Shown piece by piece: positions 54,601 to 63,327 of a stretch of DNA of 64,000 bases. The translations under genes and the position numbers were made by a program. The notes beneath the pieces are model-generated. The model was not told the origin of the DNA, did no database searches, and worked only from the letters and a program-made list of their open reading frames with translations. Source of the DNA: Phoronis australis. Lineage: Eukaryota; Phoronida; Phoronidae. Positions within the stretch are counted from its first letter, which is position 1, and each line of letters starts with the position of its first letter. Where the stretch lies: NCBI GenBank assembly GCA_002633005.1, contig NMRA01000885.1:33842-97841 (forward strand). Direction: 5' to 3'.

Positions 54601-55833
54601 TAGCGGACTCCGCCCTAAAATTGACAGATACAGGTGTCGGCCCATTCCACCTGTGAAAGTACGTCGCATTTCATCATGATCTGTCCCGTACTGGTTTTTC
54701 GAGAAAATAGACGCAAAAGTAAAGAACACGAGGTGGCCAGAAGACACTGGACGGAAGGAAAAACGGGCGTGTATCCAACAAAAACATGACCTTACAGAAC
54801 GTTTTACGCTCACGTCTGTTATTTGCAAATTCTGTTGCTTGTTTAATTCTGTTTAATCCATATTTCTTGTTTCTAAAGTTGCTCTTTAAATAAATTCCCA
54901 CTATAAAACTACAGAGGGTCTGGAGTCAAGTGTCTTAAACAAGGTGGTTGTGTTGGTCACTCGCGCACGTACAACCTGTCCGAGTTGGTCCCGCAGATGT
55001 TCGATAGGGTTCTAGGCTGCATGCGGGCCATTCCATTTGCTGTACATTTGAAAGCTGCAAACTGGGCATCCCAAACCCATTTTGCATAATTGCAAGTCAT
55101 ACTGAGCTCGCTAACATCATGAGTTCCAGTGTTTCACAAATTTACATGTAGTGTTCCCCCGGTGTTTATCACCATCATATAACAGGTGGTGAAAATCAGG
55201 GAAATTTGCAACATTCACTTTGAGACCACGCCCTCTTTGGCAACAAAGTTACGGAGCATATCAAAAAGTTGTTGACAAAATTTGAATGACCGAGTTTTCC
55301 ACTGGTAACAACATGATTTAACTAATCCTAAAGTAACGAAAACACGGAAGAATGAACACAAATTTCCAAAAATTTTATAAGGTGTTTCAATACATGTACT
55401 TAAAACCGAAGTGATGAGCTAGAAACCTGACTCAAAGGTCTAGCCGTGTTCATAACTGAGTCGTGAGCCAATACTAGAAATTGAACAGAAACCGAAAAGT
55501 CCTGAAGTATTTTGCACGATAAAAGTAACTGGGGGTACTGAATGTGGTAGTGATCTTGATAACGGGGACTTCGGAAAATCTAATGAGAACAGTAATGTAT
55601 TGGTACACTAACTGTCATGATACTGCAGTTTATAAACGGAACGGCTAGTGCTAACAGTGTACTCACCGTCACTCCGCAGTTGGCATACCTAAAAGACAAT
55701 GTACCAGTGCCGCCAGACATGGCTACCTTGCAATATCCGTCAGCGGCTTTGCCTTCCACATACATTAGTGTTTTTGTATTGTCAGCCCCTGCTATGGTAA
55801 GGGACGAACCATCTTTTTGACATATGTATGTCC
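39477..55833 (-). CDS. Zona pellucida domain transmembrane protein (5'-incomplete, seven exons)
   Basis: Exons 55833-55667, 52894-52731, 48975-48830, 46203-46116, 45660-45490, 43277-43189 and 39664-39477 join with matching phases into 336 residues. Residues 1-110 form the ZP-N-like half (Cys 4, 34, 52, 89, with FRYANCGVT). Residues 111-247 form the ZP-C-like half (GCTTGGETSL, MVMFAPPV, MCDCSTC). A basic KRRRR site at 250-254 matches the furin-type site that releases ZP ectodomains. Residues 294-317 are a membrane helix, followed by a short tail ending KDNPVYS. ZP modules polymerise into extracellular filaments. The first visible codon is split (X|GG), so a signal-peptide exon lies upstream of 55833; I did not find it. 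The usual cysteine before GC in ZP-C is not evident. Confidence 0.8.
39665..40034. other. ZP gene last intron, 3' part
   Basis: No feature recognised except a run of A at 40022-40034 that abuts the LINE fragment. Confidence 0.4.
40035..40430 (-). mobile_element. LINE fragment: RNase H end, zinc motif and 3' tail
   Basis: On the minus strand the frames give VIQILTGHCNLARHRHITAW, then CPECGTDVESPKHLVEPCP (C-x2-C-x9-H-x4-C) and RLRSNLLHG. The LTGH...RH...C..C...H...C order is typical of the C-terminal end of Jockey/R1-type LINE polyproteins. A frameshift near 40350 separates the two parts. The tail (40035-40110) is shared with 21921-22020. Confidence 0.65.
40431..41878. other. ZP gene intron sequence, no recognised element
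   Basis: 40565-40760 and 40840-41060 share loosely similar text (GGCGCAAGG, GTGCCGTATT.GCATCAG, CACAAATTCCGCCTTG), a diverged local repeat. No coding exon found. Confidence 0.4.
41879..42070. mobile_element. MITE-like element with inverted ends
   Basis: The left end TGACTAAGCTAAGACAAATC pairs with the complement of the right end, which contains AAGTTAAGACAAATCTTAGAC followed by TTAAGTCA; both sides carry AAGACAAATCTTA. The element is about 190 bp, non-coding and A+T-rich. Confidence 0.5.
42214..42926. repeat. Two near-identical copies around a single N
   Basis: 42214-42570 and 42572-42926 are about 355 bp each, from CCCGCCATTTTTCTG to GACGAAATTG. They differ by a few substitutions and two small indels (ACATGTAT.CATGTAG and AATTAATTG length changes). 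One N at 42571 joins them. Confidence 0.8.
42927..43188. other. Intron flank with short direct repeats
   Basis: GTCCGTGAGAACGGAA and GTCCGTGAGAGCGGAA recur about 100 bp apart (42927, 43027). No coding content seen. Confidence 0.4.
43189..43277 (-). CDS. ZP gene exon 6 with basic cleavage site
   Basis: Acceptor TTAGAG|CACCTGC (phase 2; the neighbouring AG two bases earlier would cause a stop) and donor AAAG|GTGAGT (phase 1). It reads TCSLKRRRRDVRQGNVIFAH then ANFTVSVKK. RRRR is a strong proprotein-convertase site; NFT is an N-glycosylation site. Confidence 0.78.
44420..44640. repeat. GGT/TGG trinucleotide-rich repeat
   Basis: Interrupted runs of GGTGGT and GATGGT at 44430-44470 and 44545-44620. 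Long ORFs across it on either strand are products of the simple repeat. Confidence 0.6.
45490..45660 (-). CDS. ZP gene exon 5
   Basis: Acceptor ATTAAG|CTGCAC (phase 2) and donor CTGCAG|GTGACA (phase 2). It reads CTTGGETSLKNAIQQTGKKD, then TLKMVMFAPPVVRDVDGRGR and GDMCDC. Confidence 0.78.
46116..46203 (-). CDS. ZP gene exon 4
   Basis: Acceptor TTGTAG|CCCCAG (phase 1) and donor ACAGG|GTAAGA (phase 2). It reads PGTYAGLAKIVNAWYKSG then NSIQVIET, matching the ZP-C stretch before the conserved GC. Confidence 0.78.
46204..47599. other. ZP gene intron, no recognised element
   Basis: A 160-codon minus-strand ORF (47026-47508) lies here but has no domain and ordinary intron composition. Nothing supported. 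Confidence 0.4.
47600..47960 (-). mobile_element. L1/Tx1-type LINE reverse transcriptase fragment
   Basis: The minus strand reads LVRIIQDIHVITGRQGHILF, then LDFCNAYINGALFLKSLKAF, NFGEGFTRWVEKNYNKP and FRLEFGVRQGDSLSVHYF. These are RT motifs 2-4 of L1/Tx1 LINEs, but the catalytic D-x-E-K-A-F-D is altered to DFCNAYI and a stop lies near 47880, so it is inactive. The remaining domains are absent. Confidence 0.7.
48248..48395. mobile_element. MITE-like inverted-repeat element
   Basis: The left end CAGTTGCATAAAAGTTATA pairs with the complement of the right end TTTAAAGTTTTATGCAACCC. A further inner palindromic stretch CAACAACGACGTC / GACGTCAAAGCAAC lies inside. About 148 bp, non-coding. Confidence 0.5.
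48830..48975 (-). CDS. ZP gene exon 3
   Basis: Acceptor CTTCAG|GGGAGC (phase 2) and donor GATA|GTAAGTG (phase 1). It reads GAFGDVTATQTMPALTLQII, then TIVYSTTNPVAAGTAVKLRV, the end of the linker and start of ZP-C. Confidence 0.8.
49069..50103. other. Assembly gap of 983 N inside a GT-rich microsatellite
   Basis: N runs from 49084 to 50066. The left edge is (GT)n from 49069 and the right edge is GTGCGTGTGGGTGTGCG to about 50103, so the gap probably lies in an expanded GT array. All long X-filled ORFs here are artefacts. Confidence 0.85.
50149..50578. mobile_element. Foldback-type element with tandemly repeated inverted ends
   Basis: The left arm (about 50157-50242) holds four variants of GCTTAATTTACGCGTACTTTT. 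The right arm (about 50466-50572) holds five variants of AAAGTACACGTAGATTAAGC, the reverse complement. The centre holds two copies of TTAAACGATCAT. Inverted arms built from tandem 22-bp units are characteristic of foldback elements; no transposase is present. Confidence 0.55.
50790..51435. repeat. Inverted repeat pair about 500 bp apart
   Basis: GAGGCTACACTCGCTGGTTC and CCAGCACGCAGGTATCAC at about 50812-50868 recur as complement at about 51368-51424. They may be terminal repeats of a non-autonomous DNA element. Confidence 0.4.
51436..52730. other. ZP gene intron with simple repeat
   Basis: A (TAGG)n microsatellite lies at 51757-51780. A 178-codon minus-strand ORF (51345-51881) overlaps the repeats and shows no domain. 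Nothing else supported. Confidence 0.4.
52731..52894 (-). CDS. ZP gene exon 2
   Basis: Acceptor TTTCAG|AAACCA (phase 0). It reads KPSGAGDAEITIFATVLSDG to HTYTCSYDANGEP and SSVSNVNA. The donor is AC|GTTAGT (phase 2), chosen over TTA|GTAATT because only phase 2 fits the next exon. Confidence 0.7.
53410..54961. repeat. Two near-identical copies around a single N
   Basis: 53410-54187 and 54189-54961 are about 775 bp each, from GTAGGGCAAATTGAAG to TGTTGGTCACT. Differences are scattered substitutions and small indels, a few per cent. One N at 54188 joins them. They lie in the first visible ZP intron. Confidence 0.82.
55667..55833 (-). CDS. ZP gene, first visible exon
   Basis: Acceptor TTTCTAAAG|GGACAT (phase 1) and donor GTGACG|GTGAGT (phase 0). 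It reads GTYICQKDGSSLTIAG, then VEGKAADGYCKVAMSGG and LSFRYANCGVT, the N-terminal ZP-N strands with three cysteines. Confidence 0.8.
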
Positions 55834-58188
55834 CTTTAGAAAGAAACATAAATTTAAATGCAGTACAAAGTGATAAAAGTTTCAACATTAATTTCGGGGT
55901 ACATTGGGTCAGTCCCCTTCATAAACGATAAGTAAATGGACATGTACTTGTCACGTAGTCATGTTCGTTCCCCTCTAATTCCCCGTGGGTATGTATTTCG
56001 CAAGCTATTCGTAACATGCGAGATCCATGCGTAAGGGCGTCTCATGGCTCGAGCCTGCGGGACGCTACCATTGTTTTCCGTTGTTGCGTCTTAACGTCGC
56101 ACGGATATCGTACCTTGGGCGCCCATCAGCCGGTTACGATATATGCTTACCATTATCTTTATTATAAGAAAGAAAAATAAAATGAACAATAGATACGCCT
56201 ATCTACCGATATGCATGTGACAAGCTTGCTCCCTAGTTCCCGTGGATCCTGGCATTGTCCAATTACACGGATTACTATCAAGCGACCTCATCAACAGCCC
56301 CCCCCCCCCTTCTTCCTTTTTTATTGCTTCAAAATGTAGCTGACGCCAGTAGTGATAGAAATAAATGACATCGTTTTTGTTAGACGAGAAGCGCAGAGCA
56401 TTGTTGAGAAAAATCGCCACATGGTGAACAGTATAGATTACAATTTCTGGAAATTCAAAAATACGTCTAACTGAGATTACAACGTTTAATATCAAAGGAC
56501 GTAGCCTGGTGTCTTGGGAGTCATAAGTAGGGTACAGGTGGGGGCCGCTCACTCAAAGTGTCATCAACTAACATTGCAAACAAGAACTTCGCCCAGTATT
56601 CAAATACATTCAAGTTTGTGGTCAGTGTGTGCGGGACTGGTTAGCAATCAATGGATATGTCGTAATAACCTCAGCGGCAGCTTGGCGGATTACCTCGAAC
56701 AGGAAAACTGTATTTCTTGTCGCTCCGTATCAAATAATTACGCAGGAGCCCAAGGTGTCGTTAAACAATTTATGGAGCGAATCACTCGAGCGCAGTGTGA
56801 CGTAAACGAAAAGCCAGGCCCGTAGGAAGGCAAAAATTATTGGCGGTGGGGACAAAAACCATTTCGATTTCGCCAAACTATCCACCCCCACCGCCCCCGT
56901 GCTCCCGTTGCCATCCTATTTGTACCGAATCTCCTATGTCCGCCCTAGGTGGGGGGCAATCCCGGGAATGCAACCATTTGAGTAACCGGAGAGTAAGAAT
57001 TGGCCTAGGACCAGTGCACCGAAGGGTAGCAAGGACTGCCTCAAGTAACTGTAGATGAGATCTAACAGTGTGAAAATACGAAATTCTCGATGAACTAAAG
57101 CTAGTCGCTGATCATCTCAGTTAGATTCACTTGAGACAGGCAGCTTAGCTCGTACATATCCGTCTGCGCTGGCTCTATGGTCGAGATTCGTTTCGTTATG
57201 ATCCAGTTTCGGGAAAGGTTTATTTCATTTTGGTCATTCTTTGAATGTGTTTTTTGAAAAAGTGAGATCCGAGGTCCCTGGTATAGTGCCTCTGGGGTTG
57301 TTTCAAAGCCCTCGTTGAAACACAACCAACATTCATTAATATCATTGAGACTTACGTGGGGATCTGATGATAGATCGAATTTTCCCAATGTCAGCCTGCA
57401 GCTAAGTTCACTGAAGCATAGTCATTTCTTAAAAGATACACTTCTAATTGGCAAAAAATCATCTACAATCAGTCGATTTTTGAAGATACATAAACATGTA
57501 AATCAGCAATCAACAATCGATTCCATGAGCAATGTGTTTACTTTGATTTAATGACCCATTTTCGTATTTGAATTGTGACTATATTTTTGGAAATTGTTCG
57601 AAATCCATCAATGTCTCAGCGTTATTCTAGATAGGCAATAATCGTCTAAGTGTACAGGTTCCTAGGTGTACTTTACTATTTGGGGATGGGGTTATAGTTT
57701 CTCCAATATTTGCTGCCACTAAATTCACTAAAATAACATAAATTCCTACAAGATTAAGTTAATCAGAAACCAACGAATGTGTTTATCAAAACGGAAATTC
57801 ATAAGCAAATACCGTATGCATGCTTGCAGACTTTTGACGGGTAACCGGGGAATATGGGAGATGGGGAATTCGTATTAAGCTGTATTTTGCTCATTTCAAA
57901 CCTACCTATAACATGAACTTCACTAACAAAGAACGCTGAAATGTTTGTTTATAATTGCGAAAATTCTTTGAGTACCCCCGTTCGACATGTACAGGGCGTT
58001 CACGAATAGTAGCCTCGACAGCAGTGTTTTTCCACATATGGGAATTCCTTACAAACAACTCATAGTAACCATCTTCAAAAGAGACACTAATCTTGTGATA
58101 CTATGAGAAACAGAAACACTATTTTATAACTAACCATCGGAAATAGCCATTTTGCTTAATTCACATATAGTGAACTTCACGTTCTTCG
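55834..58188. other. Upstream flank or intron of ZP gene
   Basis: The missing 5' exon of the ZP gene should be here or further right, but no signal-peptide exon with a phase-1 donor was found. A C-run lies at about 56299-56310. Confidence 0.4.
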
Positions 58189-58428
58189 ATGGCGGTCAAT
58201 GCTATTGCATTTTTTACATTTTTGGTTGTTTGCGTCGAATGTCTTTATACTGCTGAGCTGCGTACAGATGTTTTGTGGTTTTTGATGAATTTGGAATCTC
58301 AAGTTCCCTCTTCATTACTTGGCAGTGTTGGATTTACACGTATAGAGGCGCAAAGGGACATTGTCCACGAACTGCTCCATGGAGAAGGGGTCCCGTCTGA
58401 AATGGGACACTATAAGATAAAAGTCTAA
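58189..58428 (+). CDS. Possible small secreted-protein ORF
   Basis: 79 codons beginning MAVNAIAFFTFLVVCVEC, a plausible signal sequence, followed by ordinary-looking residues and a stop. No homology is recognised, no splice partner or poly(A) signal is evident, and the length is within chance expectation. Recorded only as a candidate. Confidence 0.12.
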   Translation: MAVNAIAFFTFLVVCVECLYTAELRTDVLWFLMNLESQVPSSLLGSVGFTRIEAQRDIVHELLHGEGVPSEMGHYKIKV

Positions 58429-59209
58429 ACATCATTAAGCTTGGAAAAGTGTGACAGTTCATACCACTGTTGAGTGGTCACAAGACGGTGCAGGAAGTGA
58501 CCTTGTTTAACATGAAAGCCGATTGCACGATTTCACAAAGAATGGAAAATAGAGGTAACCGATTCCTCTCTCCGTGAGCGACCCCTTGCGAAGTTGCCAA
58601 TAAAGACACAAAAACTGTGGCCACTTGAATGTCATCAATGGCTTCTTTTAAGGGCGAGGACCCTAAATATGAAAATATCTATATTTTCGAAATCAGGAAA
58701 TGTGCTGCAATTGATGTTATCTGTCAGGTGATAAATTGTTCTCAAGTGATATACGATTTCGAGAAAAAAATAACGCGACAGATGTGTCCGTTATCCCTTG
58801 CCAAACAGGGGCCTCTGGAAATAAAATAGTTTTGCATTCGCAAAATTCGGTTTTATTGAATTAAAAAATCGAGTAAATCAATACGCTCCGCAAAAGCTTC
58901 GCTTCACAAATTTTCTCGATTTTTCGAAATATATGTATGAGTGATTACGTGCACGTTTCCACGTGCATTTAGACGACCTGTGCTGCGAAAGCGGAGACCT
59001 CAACAACAATGTCCTGGACACGGTCCTCAAAAGGTACACCAGGCACTGCTGATACAGAGTTGTTATAGACCGGGATCCCAGAGCTTTTTTGGGTACGAAA
59101 ATTTAACCAATTTTCTTTGGTGCCGGCACAGCGGTCTATGGGTATCCTGATGCTTGGAAATGGCCATCTGGCAGGTTCGCTCTGGTGGGTGTGGTCAGGG
59201 GAGCCAAGA
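58429..59209. other. No gene seen
   Basis: Short ORFs only. Confidence 0.35.
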
Positions 59210-60160
59210 GAATGACACTAAAAAATTGAGCTAGATCAAGTTTTCTGGTAACCACTTCAAACTGCCTCGGATACCTACTAAGTAATCCACTGTATCAAAA
59301 TTGGTCATTGCCAGACAATTTCAGGGGTGGGGAGTATTAGCCAGTCGGTTATAAACAAGGTGAAAAAATTGAGCTAGATCAATCCAAGAGGTAACCGCGT
59401 AAAACCAGTTGCAAAATATTCACCGTGAGCCCAGATATCACGAATGAACACTGCCAGACAAATATAGTGGTGGGTTAGCCCCGCCAGACACGACCAAATA
59501 CTCGAGTTGAGCTAGATCAACCCTCCAGGTAGCATCACTGTAAATTGCACAACTGTTAGATGCCAGACAATTTCAGTGGTGGGGTGCCCCTGCTAGACGT
59601 TTATCAAAAAGGATGAAAAATTGAGCTAGATCAACCCGAGAGGTAACCGCTTATAACCAGTTCCAAAATAGTCACCGTAAGCCCAGGTACCACGAATAAA
59701 CACTGCCAGACAAATATAGTGGTGGGTTAGCCCCGCCAGACACGTCCAAATACCTGTGAGTTGAGCTAGATCAACCCACGAGGTAACCGTTTGAAACCAA
59801 CTGCACGATGCTCAGCATCAGTGCACATCGTGTAACAGTTAGATGCCAGACAATTTCAGTGGTGGGGTGTCCCTGCCAGACGACTAAAGAAGGGATAAAA
59901 TTTCAGGTAAAACAACCCAAGAGGTAACCGCATGCAACTAGTTGCAAAATATTCTACGTAAGCCCATGTAACATGAATAAACACAGCGAGACAAGTCTAG
60001 TTGTGGATTAGTCCCGCCACACACGATCAAATATCTGAGTTCAACAGATTTACCCGCCAGGTAACCGTTTGAAACCATTTGCATAATGTTGAGCAACATT
60101 CTGCATGCAACAAAAGGTACTTTACAGACATTTTAGCGGTGGGGCAGTAGCATGCAGAGG
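59210..60160. repeat. Tandem repeat of about 138 bp with alternating subunits
   Basis: The phrase TTGAGCTAGATCAAC followed by GAGGTAACCG recurs near 59226, 59367, 59503, 59618 and 59758, and in weaker form near 59900 and 60035. Spacings are about 115-147 bp. Two subunit types alternate: one with CACTGCCAGACAAATATAGTGG, one with GATGCCAGACAATTTCAGTGG, giving a dimer of about 270 bp. Confidence 0.7.
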
Positions 60161-62516
60161 TTAGGTCGATGAGGGGCAACTTTTTATTTGACCTCCCTAT
60201 CTCTCTACTCAAATGCATATATCCTATTCAAGTCCGTAGCCAGCATTGAGCGGGGGGTGGTTCGAATTTCAAAAACGGTGGACCTTTGGTATTTTGCAAA
60301 CGTCGACACTGTAAAAACTTCGGTAAGGCGTTTGAATGAGCTTAATTAGGGTGAAGAGAACATTCTCACATAATCTCCTGTCAAAGTTTCACATCAGCCA
60401 TTCTTAAATGAATGTTTACACCTCATTGCATACTCAAACGGTAATATGAAGTCTAGTTGGCGAATGACTTCACAAAATTGTTCATCTGGTTGTATTTTAG
60501 CGTGTTACTCAAGTTGCTTACATCGCTGAAATGGGAATGTCCTACTATTTTGAAGGTTCACTAGTTCGACGATTCACCAATCCGAAGATTCACCGCCCCA
60601 AAAATATCTAAACTTTCAAACTCAGATGTGACTTTTAAACTTTTACAGGCAAAAATAAACGATATTTCGGTTATTAGCTGCACCTACTTGTATACGGAAA
60701 ACAACATCCGAGCCCTAAAACACTCTGTTTGGATTCCATGTAGACAGTGACCACCGTCTCCAGCTGGCCAGAACAACTAGAAACCGTAGTCAGATTTCAT
60801 GTGCATGCGAAATTACCCGCATGTCTTAAAAAGAGTACGCACTTGCATTTTAAAATAACACGAAGTAGGAATACTGTTGGATTATCAACCATGACACAAT
60901 TCATCAACTCCATGTCAAGACCGTATGGCAGCGCGACGCACACGGTCAGGTCAAAACTAAATGAAGTTACTAGCCCACCCTGCCATAGCCACTTCTCACG
61001 AAATCAGGGAGTCCTATTTAGTCTTCTTAAATTTGAAACCGTCATTGGTCGCCGTAGCCGTGCCCCAGATGTTGCCTCTGCTTGAAAATGAGTCGTGATC
61101 ACAGAATCAGTGTAGTGAACTGTCGGAGTTATGGGCCCAGTCTCGAATTTTTTTACTCGAAATGGAATTCGAAATTATGTTTGGCATTTTTTACTCTACT
61201 TTAGTGCGAACTCAAGATAAGTGTCTATTACTGTATATGCTCGAGAACATAATGACTTACGTGGATGATTTATTAGTCCTAGTTTGCAATTGACAAATCC
61301 ATCATTAAAGCTAAAAGTTCGAGTTTGAACTCGAAATTTCATGTTTTTACTCGAGGTTGTAGCACGAATATAAGGGTTTTTAGGTGCAAACTTGGACTAG
61401 AAAGTCATATGCGTAAACTATAATTATTCGAGCACAGTCTCATAACCACTTATCTTGAGTTACCCCAAACGGAGCAGAGATATTGCCAAAAATAATTTCA
61501 AGTTTGTTTCGAGCACAACGATTGGAGACCGAGCCGTGGTTTTGGAATAGTGGAAATTCAAAGAAGTGAATTTTAGAAGATCACGAAGCTTCGGAGTAAT
61601 GGGCGTTTGGAGTACTGGACCTTCGGAGTATTGAACCTTCGTCATAGTGAAATGGAACCTTGGAAATCTTTTCCATCAAGTTTGTAGCTCGTGCGAAGTC
61701 TGCAGGGTTGTGCACAATTGCCATCGATTGATTACAGAAGATTTTCATTGACCAAAGTTGAGGTCTACACCTACTTTTCCATCATAACACGAAAATGCTC
61801 AACGGTGTACTCTGACTCCAGAAAACACGGTAGTTGAGTGTCTGTTTTTTTTAAAACGACGGAGGACTGCCTATAATGAACTTACCGTCAGCGTGTACTG
61901 AATTTAAAAGAAAACCGTTCAGGCATTCATGTCAATCCACCAATCCACAATCAAAGCGGACACTGGATGAACAACATATTTGGATTTTTGACGATCACTT
62001 TCAATTCAAAATTTGAAAATGCTTACACCACTACAGTACTATGATTGCAATTAAAACCAAAATAGCAGAATACCAAATCTCAATTTTCTGCTGTTTTGTT
62101 TCTTGGCCGAGTTTTAGACATTCAAATCGCACTACTTTTGGGAGCTCTCTCAATGCTATATACAAAACATGCATGTTACTTACTAAGGTTGTAGGGCTAG
62201 ACTTTTATGCTTAAATTCACATCTGGACTCACCTGTTACCCTTTGGTGTAGCCACCACGCGCATGGTTTATGAATTACATAAAGCCTCCTCTTATCATAT
62301 GCGCGATCCAGTCATCTACAAACAGCGGCACTCGGGCGAAGTTTGCCGAGTACGGCCCGATGACATGTGAAGCGCTTTGAATCAGAGGCAAATTCAAAAT
62401 TATTACTAACTTAATTATCATTGTAGTTAGTAGTATAAGAATCAAAAAATCTATTACTGGACTTACGGTACGTGGAGATGGCTACAGTACGTTGCGTCCT
62501 CCTCTCGAGGACTTCA
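60161..62516. other. No gene seen
   Basis: Contains ACTCGA-rich text around 61140-61400 and repeated CTTCGGAGTA phrases near 61590-61640 that may be MITE debris. No coding exon supported. Confidence 0.35.
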
Positions 62517-62780
62517 TCAGGTCACTGAGTTGTCACGTGACTTGTCATGTGATCTGTCGTACAGTTTCCGCGGGATTCTCTTCAGCGCCCTATCCCATGT
62601 CCTAGGTAAGTGAACCCCCCCCCCGTCTGTTGAGGCTAGGATTCTCAATTCTTTCGTAGATAGCTTCTTTGACCCCTCTCCGAAACCAATTTTCTTCTCT
62701 ATCCACGATCTTCACATCTTCCATGGCGAAAGAGTGGTCTGTGGAAGCCATGTGACTAAAAACTGCAGAATCATAGCAGT
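62517..62780 (-). mobile_element. Penelope-like element C-terminal fragment
   Basis: The minus strand reads SAVFSHMASTDHSFAMEDV, then KIVDREENWFRRGVKEAIYE and NPSLNRRGG, continuing in another frame as HLPRTWDRALKR. This HxxxxxHS...V.I.DRE..WF.RGVKEAI....NPSLNR.GG pattern is the familiar tail of GIY-YIG-bearing Penelope-like (or related) retroelements. A run of ten G (62615-62624 on plus as C) causes a frameshift, so it is non-functional. Confidence 0.6.
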
Positions 62781-63163
62781 CCCCATAACTGGAACTCTGA
62801 TGTTGGTTGAAACGACTTTCCAGGGCTTGGAGAACAGCATATCAAACATAAACAATACGGACTGTTCCAAAGAGAGGTCAACAACCGTTCTACTGATATT
62901 CTTTCTCGTACGTAGCACTGAGAGCGCACCGTTTTCCAGCACTTCACGTAATTTAAATTTGGGCCTGCGGATTTCAACTTTTGGTAAAACAATGTTCCCC
63001 ATCTGGCGTAGTTTGGTCGGTTCTGGGCAAAGAATACATCTAGCAAAGTCGGGAAAATGTTGATATAGCCACTGACGTCATTGTTTTTGTCGCATCTCCT
63101 GAGTTCTCTCTGGGCTCGGTTTGGAGATTGCCCAAAACTGATCAGTTTTACCAAATTTGCCAT
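62781..63163 (-). mobile_element. Degenerate transposable-element ORF, family uncertain
   Basis: One frame begins MANLVKLISFGQ and contains FFAQNRPNYARWGTLFYQ. A second, overlapping frame contains RTVVDLSLEQSV. Both phrases resemble motifs (FFA.D..NYARW, then D..LEQ..N.D) that occur in this order in a widespread invertebrate transposon-associated protein, so a frameshift probably splits one ORF. I cannot name the family with certainty. Confidence 0.4.
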
Positions 63164-63187
63164 TAATCACTGTGTAAAATGCAGGTA

Positions 63188-63327
63188 GTTGGCAGGGGCG
63201 GATCCAGGATTTTGAGTTGGGGGGGCAGGGAACAGTATTAGCCAGGATTTTGCCTGTCAGACATTCACACTGCTAGGTGGACTCTTATACAATTTTAGGC
63301 CCCTCTTTAAATCCGCCACTGGTTGGC
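63188..63327. mobile_element. MITE (GGGGCGGATC type) with target duplication
   Basis: The element 63194-63321 begins AGGGGCGGATCCAGGATTT and ends AAATCCGCCACTG, imperfect inverted ends. It is flanked by GTTGGC at 63188-63193 and 63322-63327. The end sequence is a common non-autonomous DNA transposon signature in animals. Confidence 0.6.
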
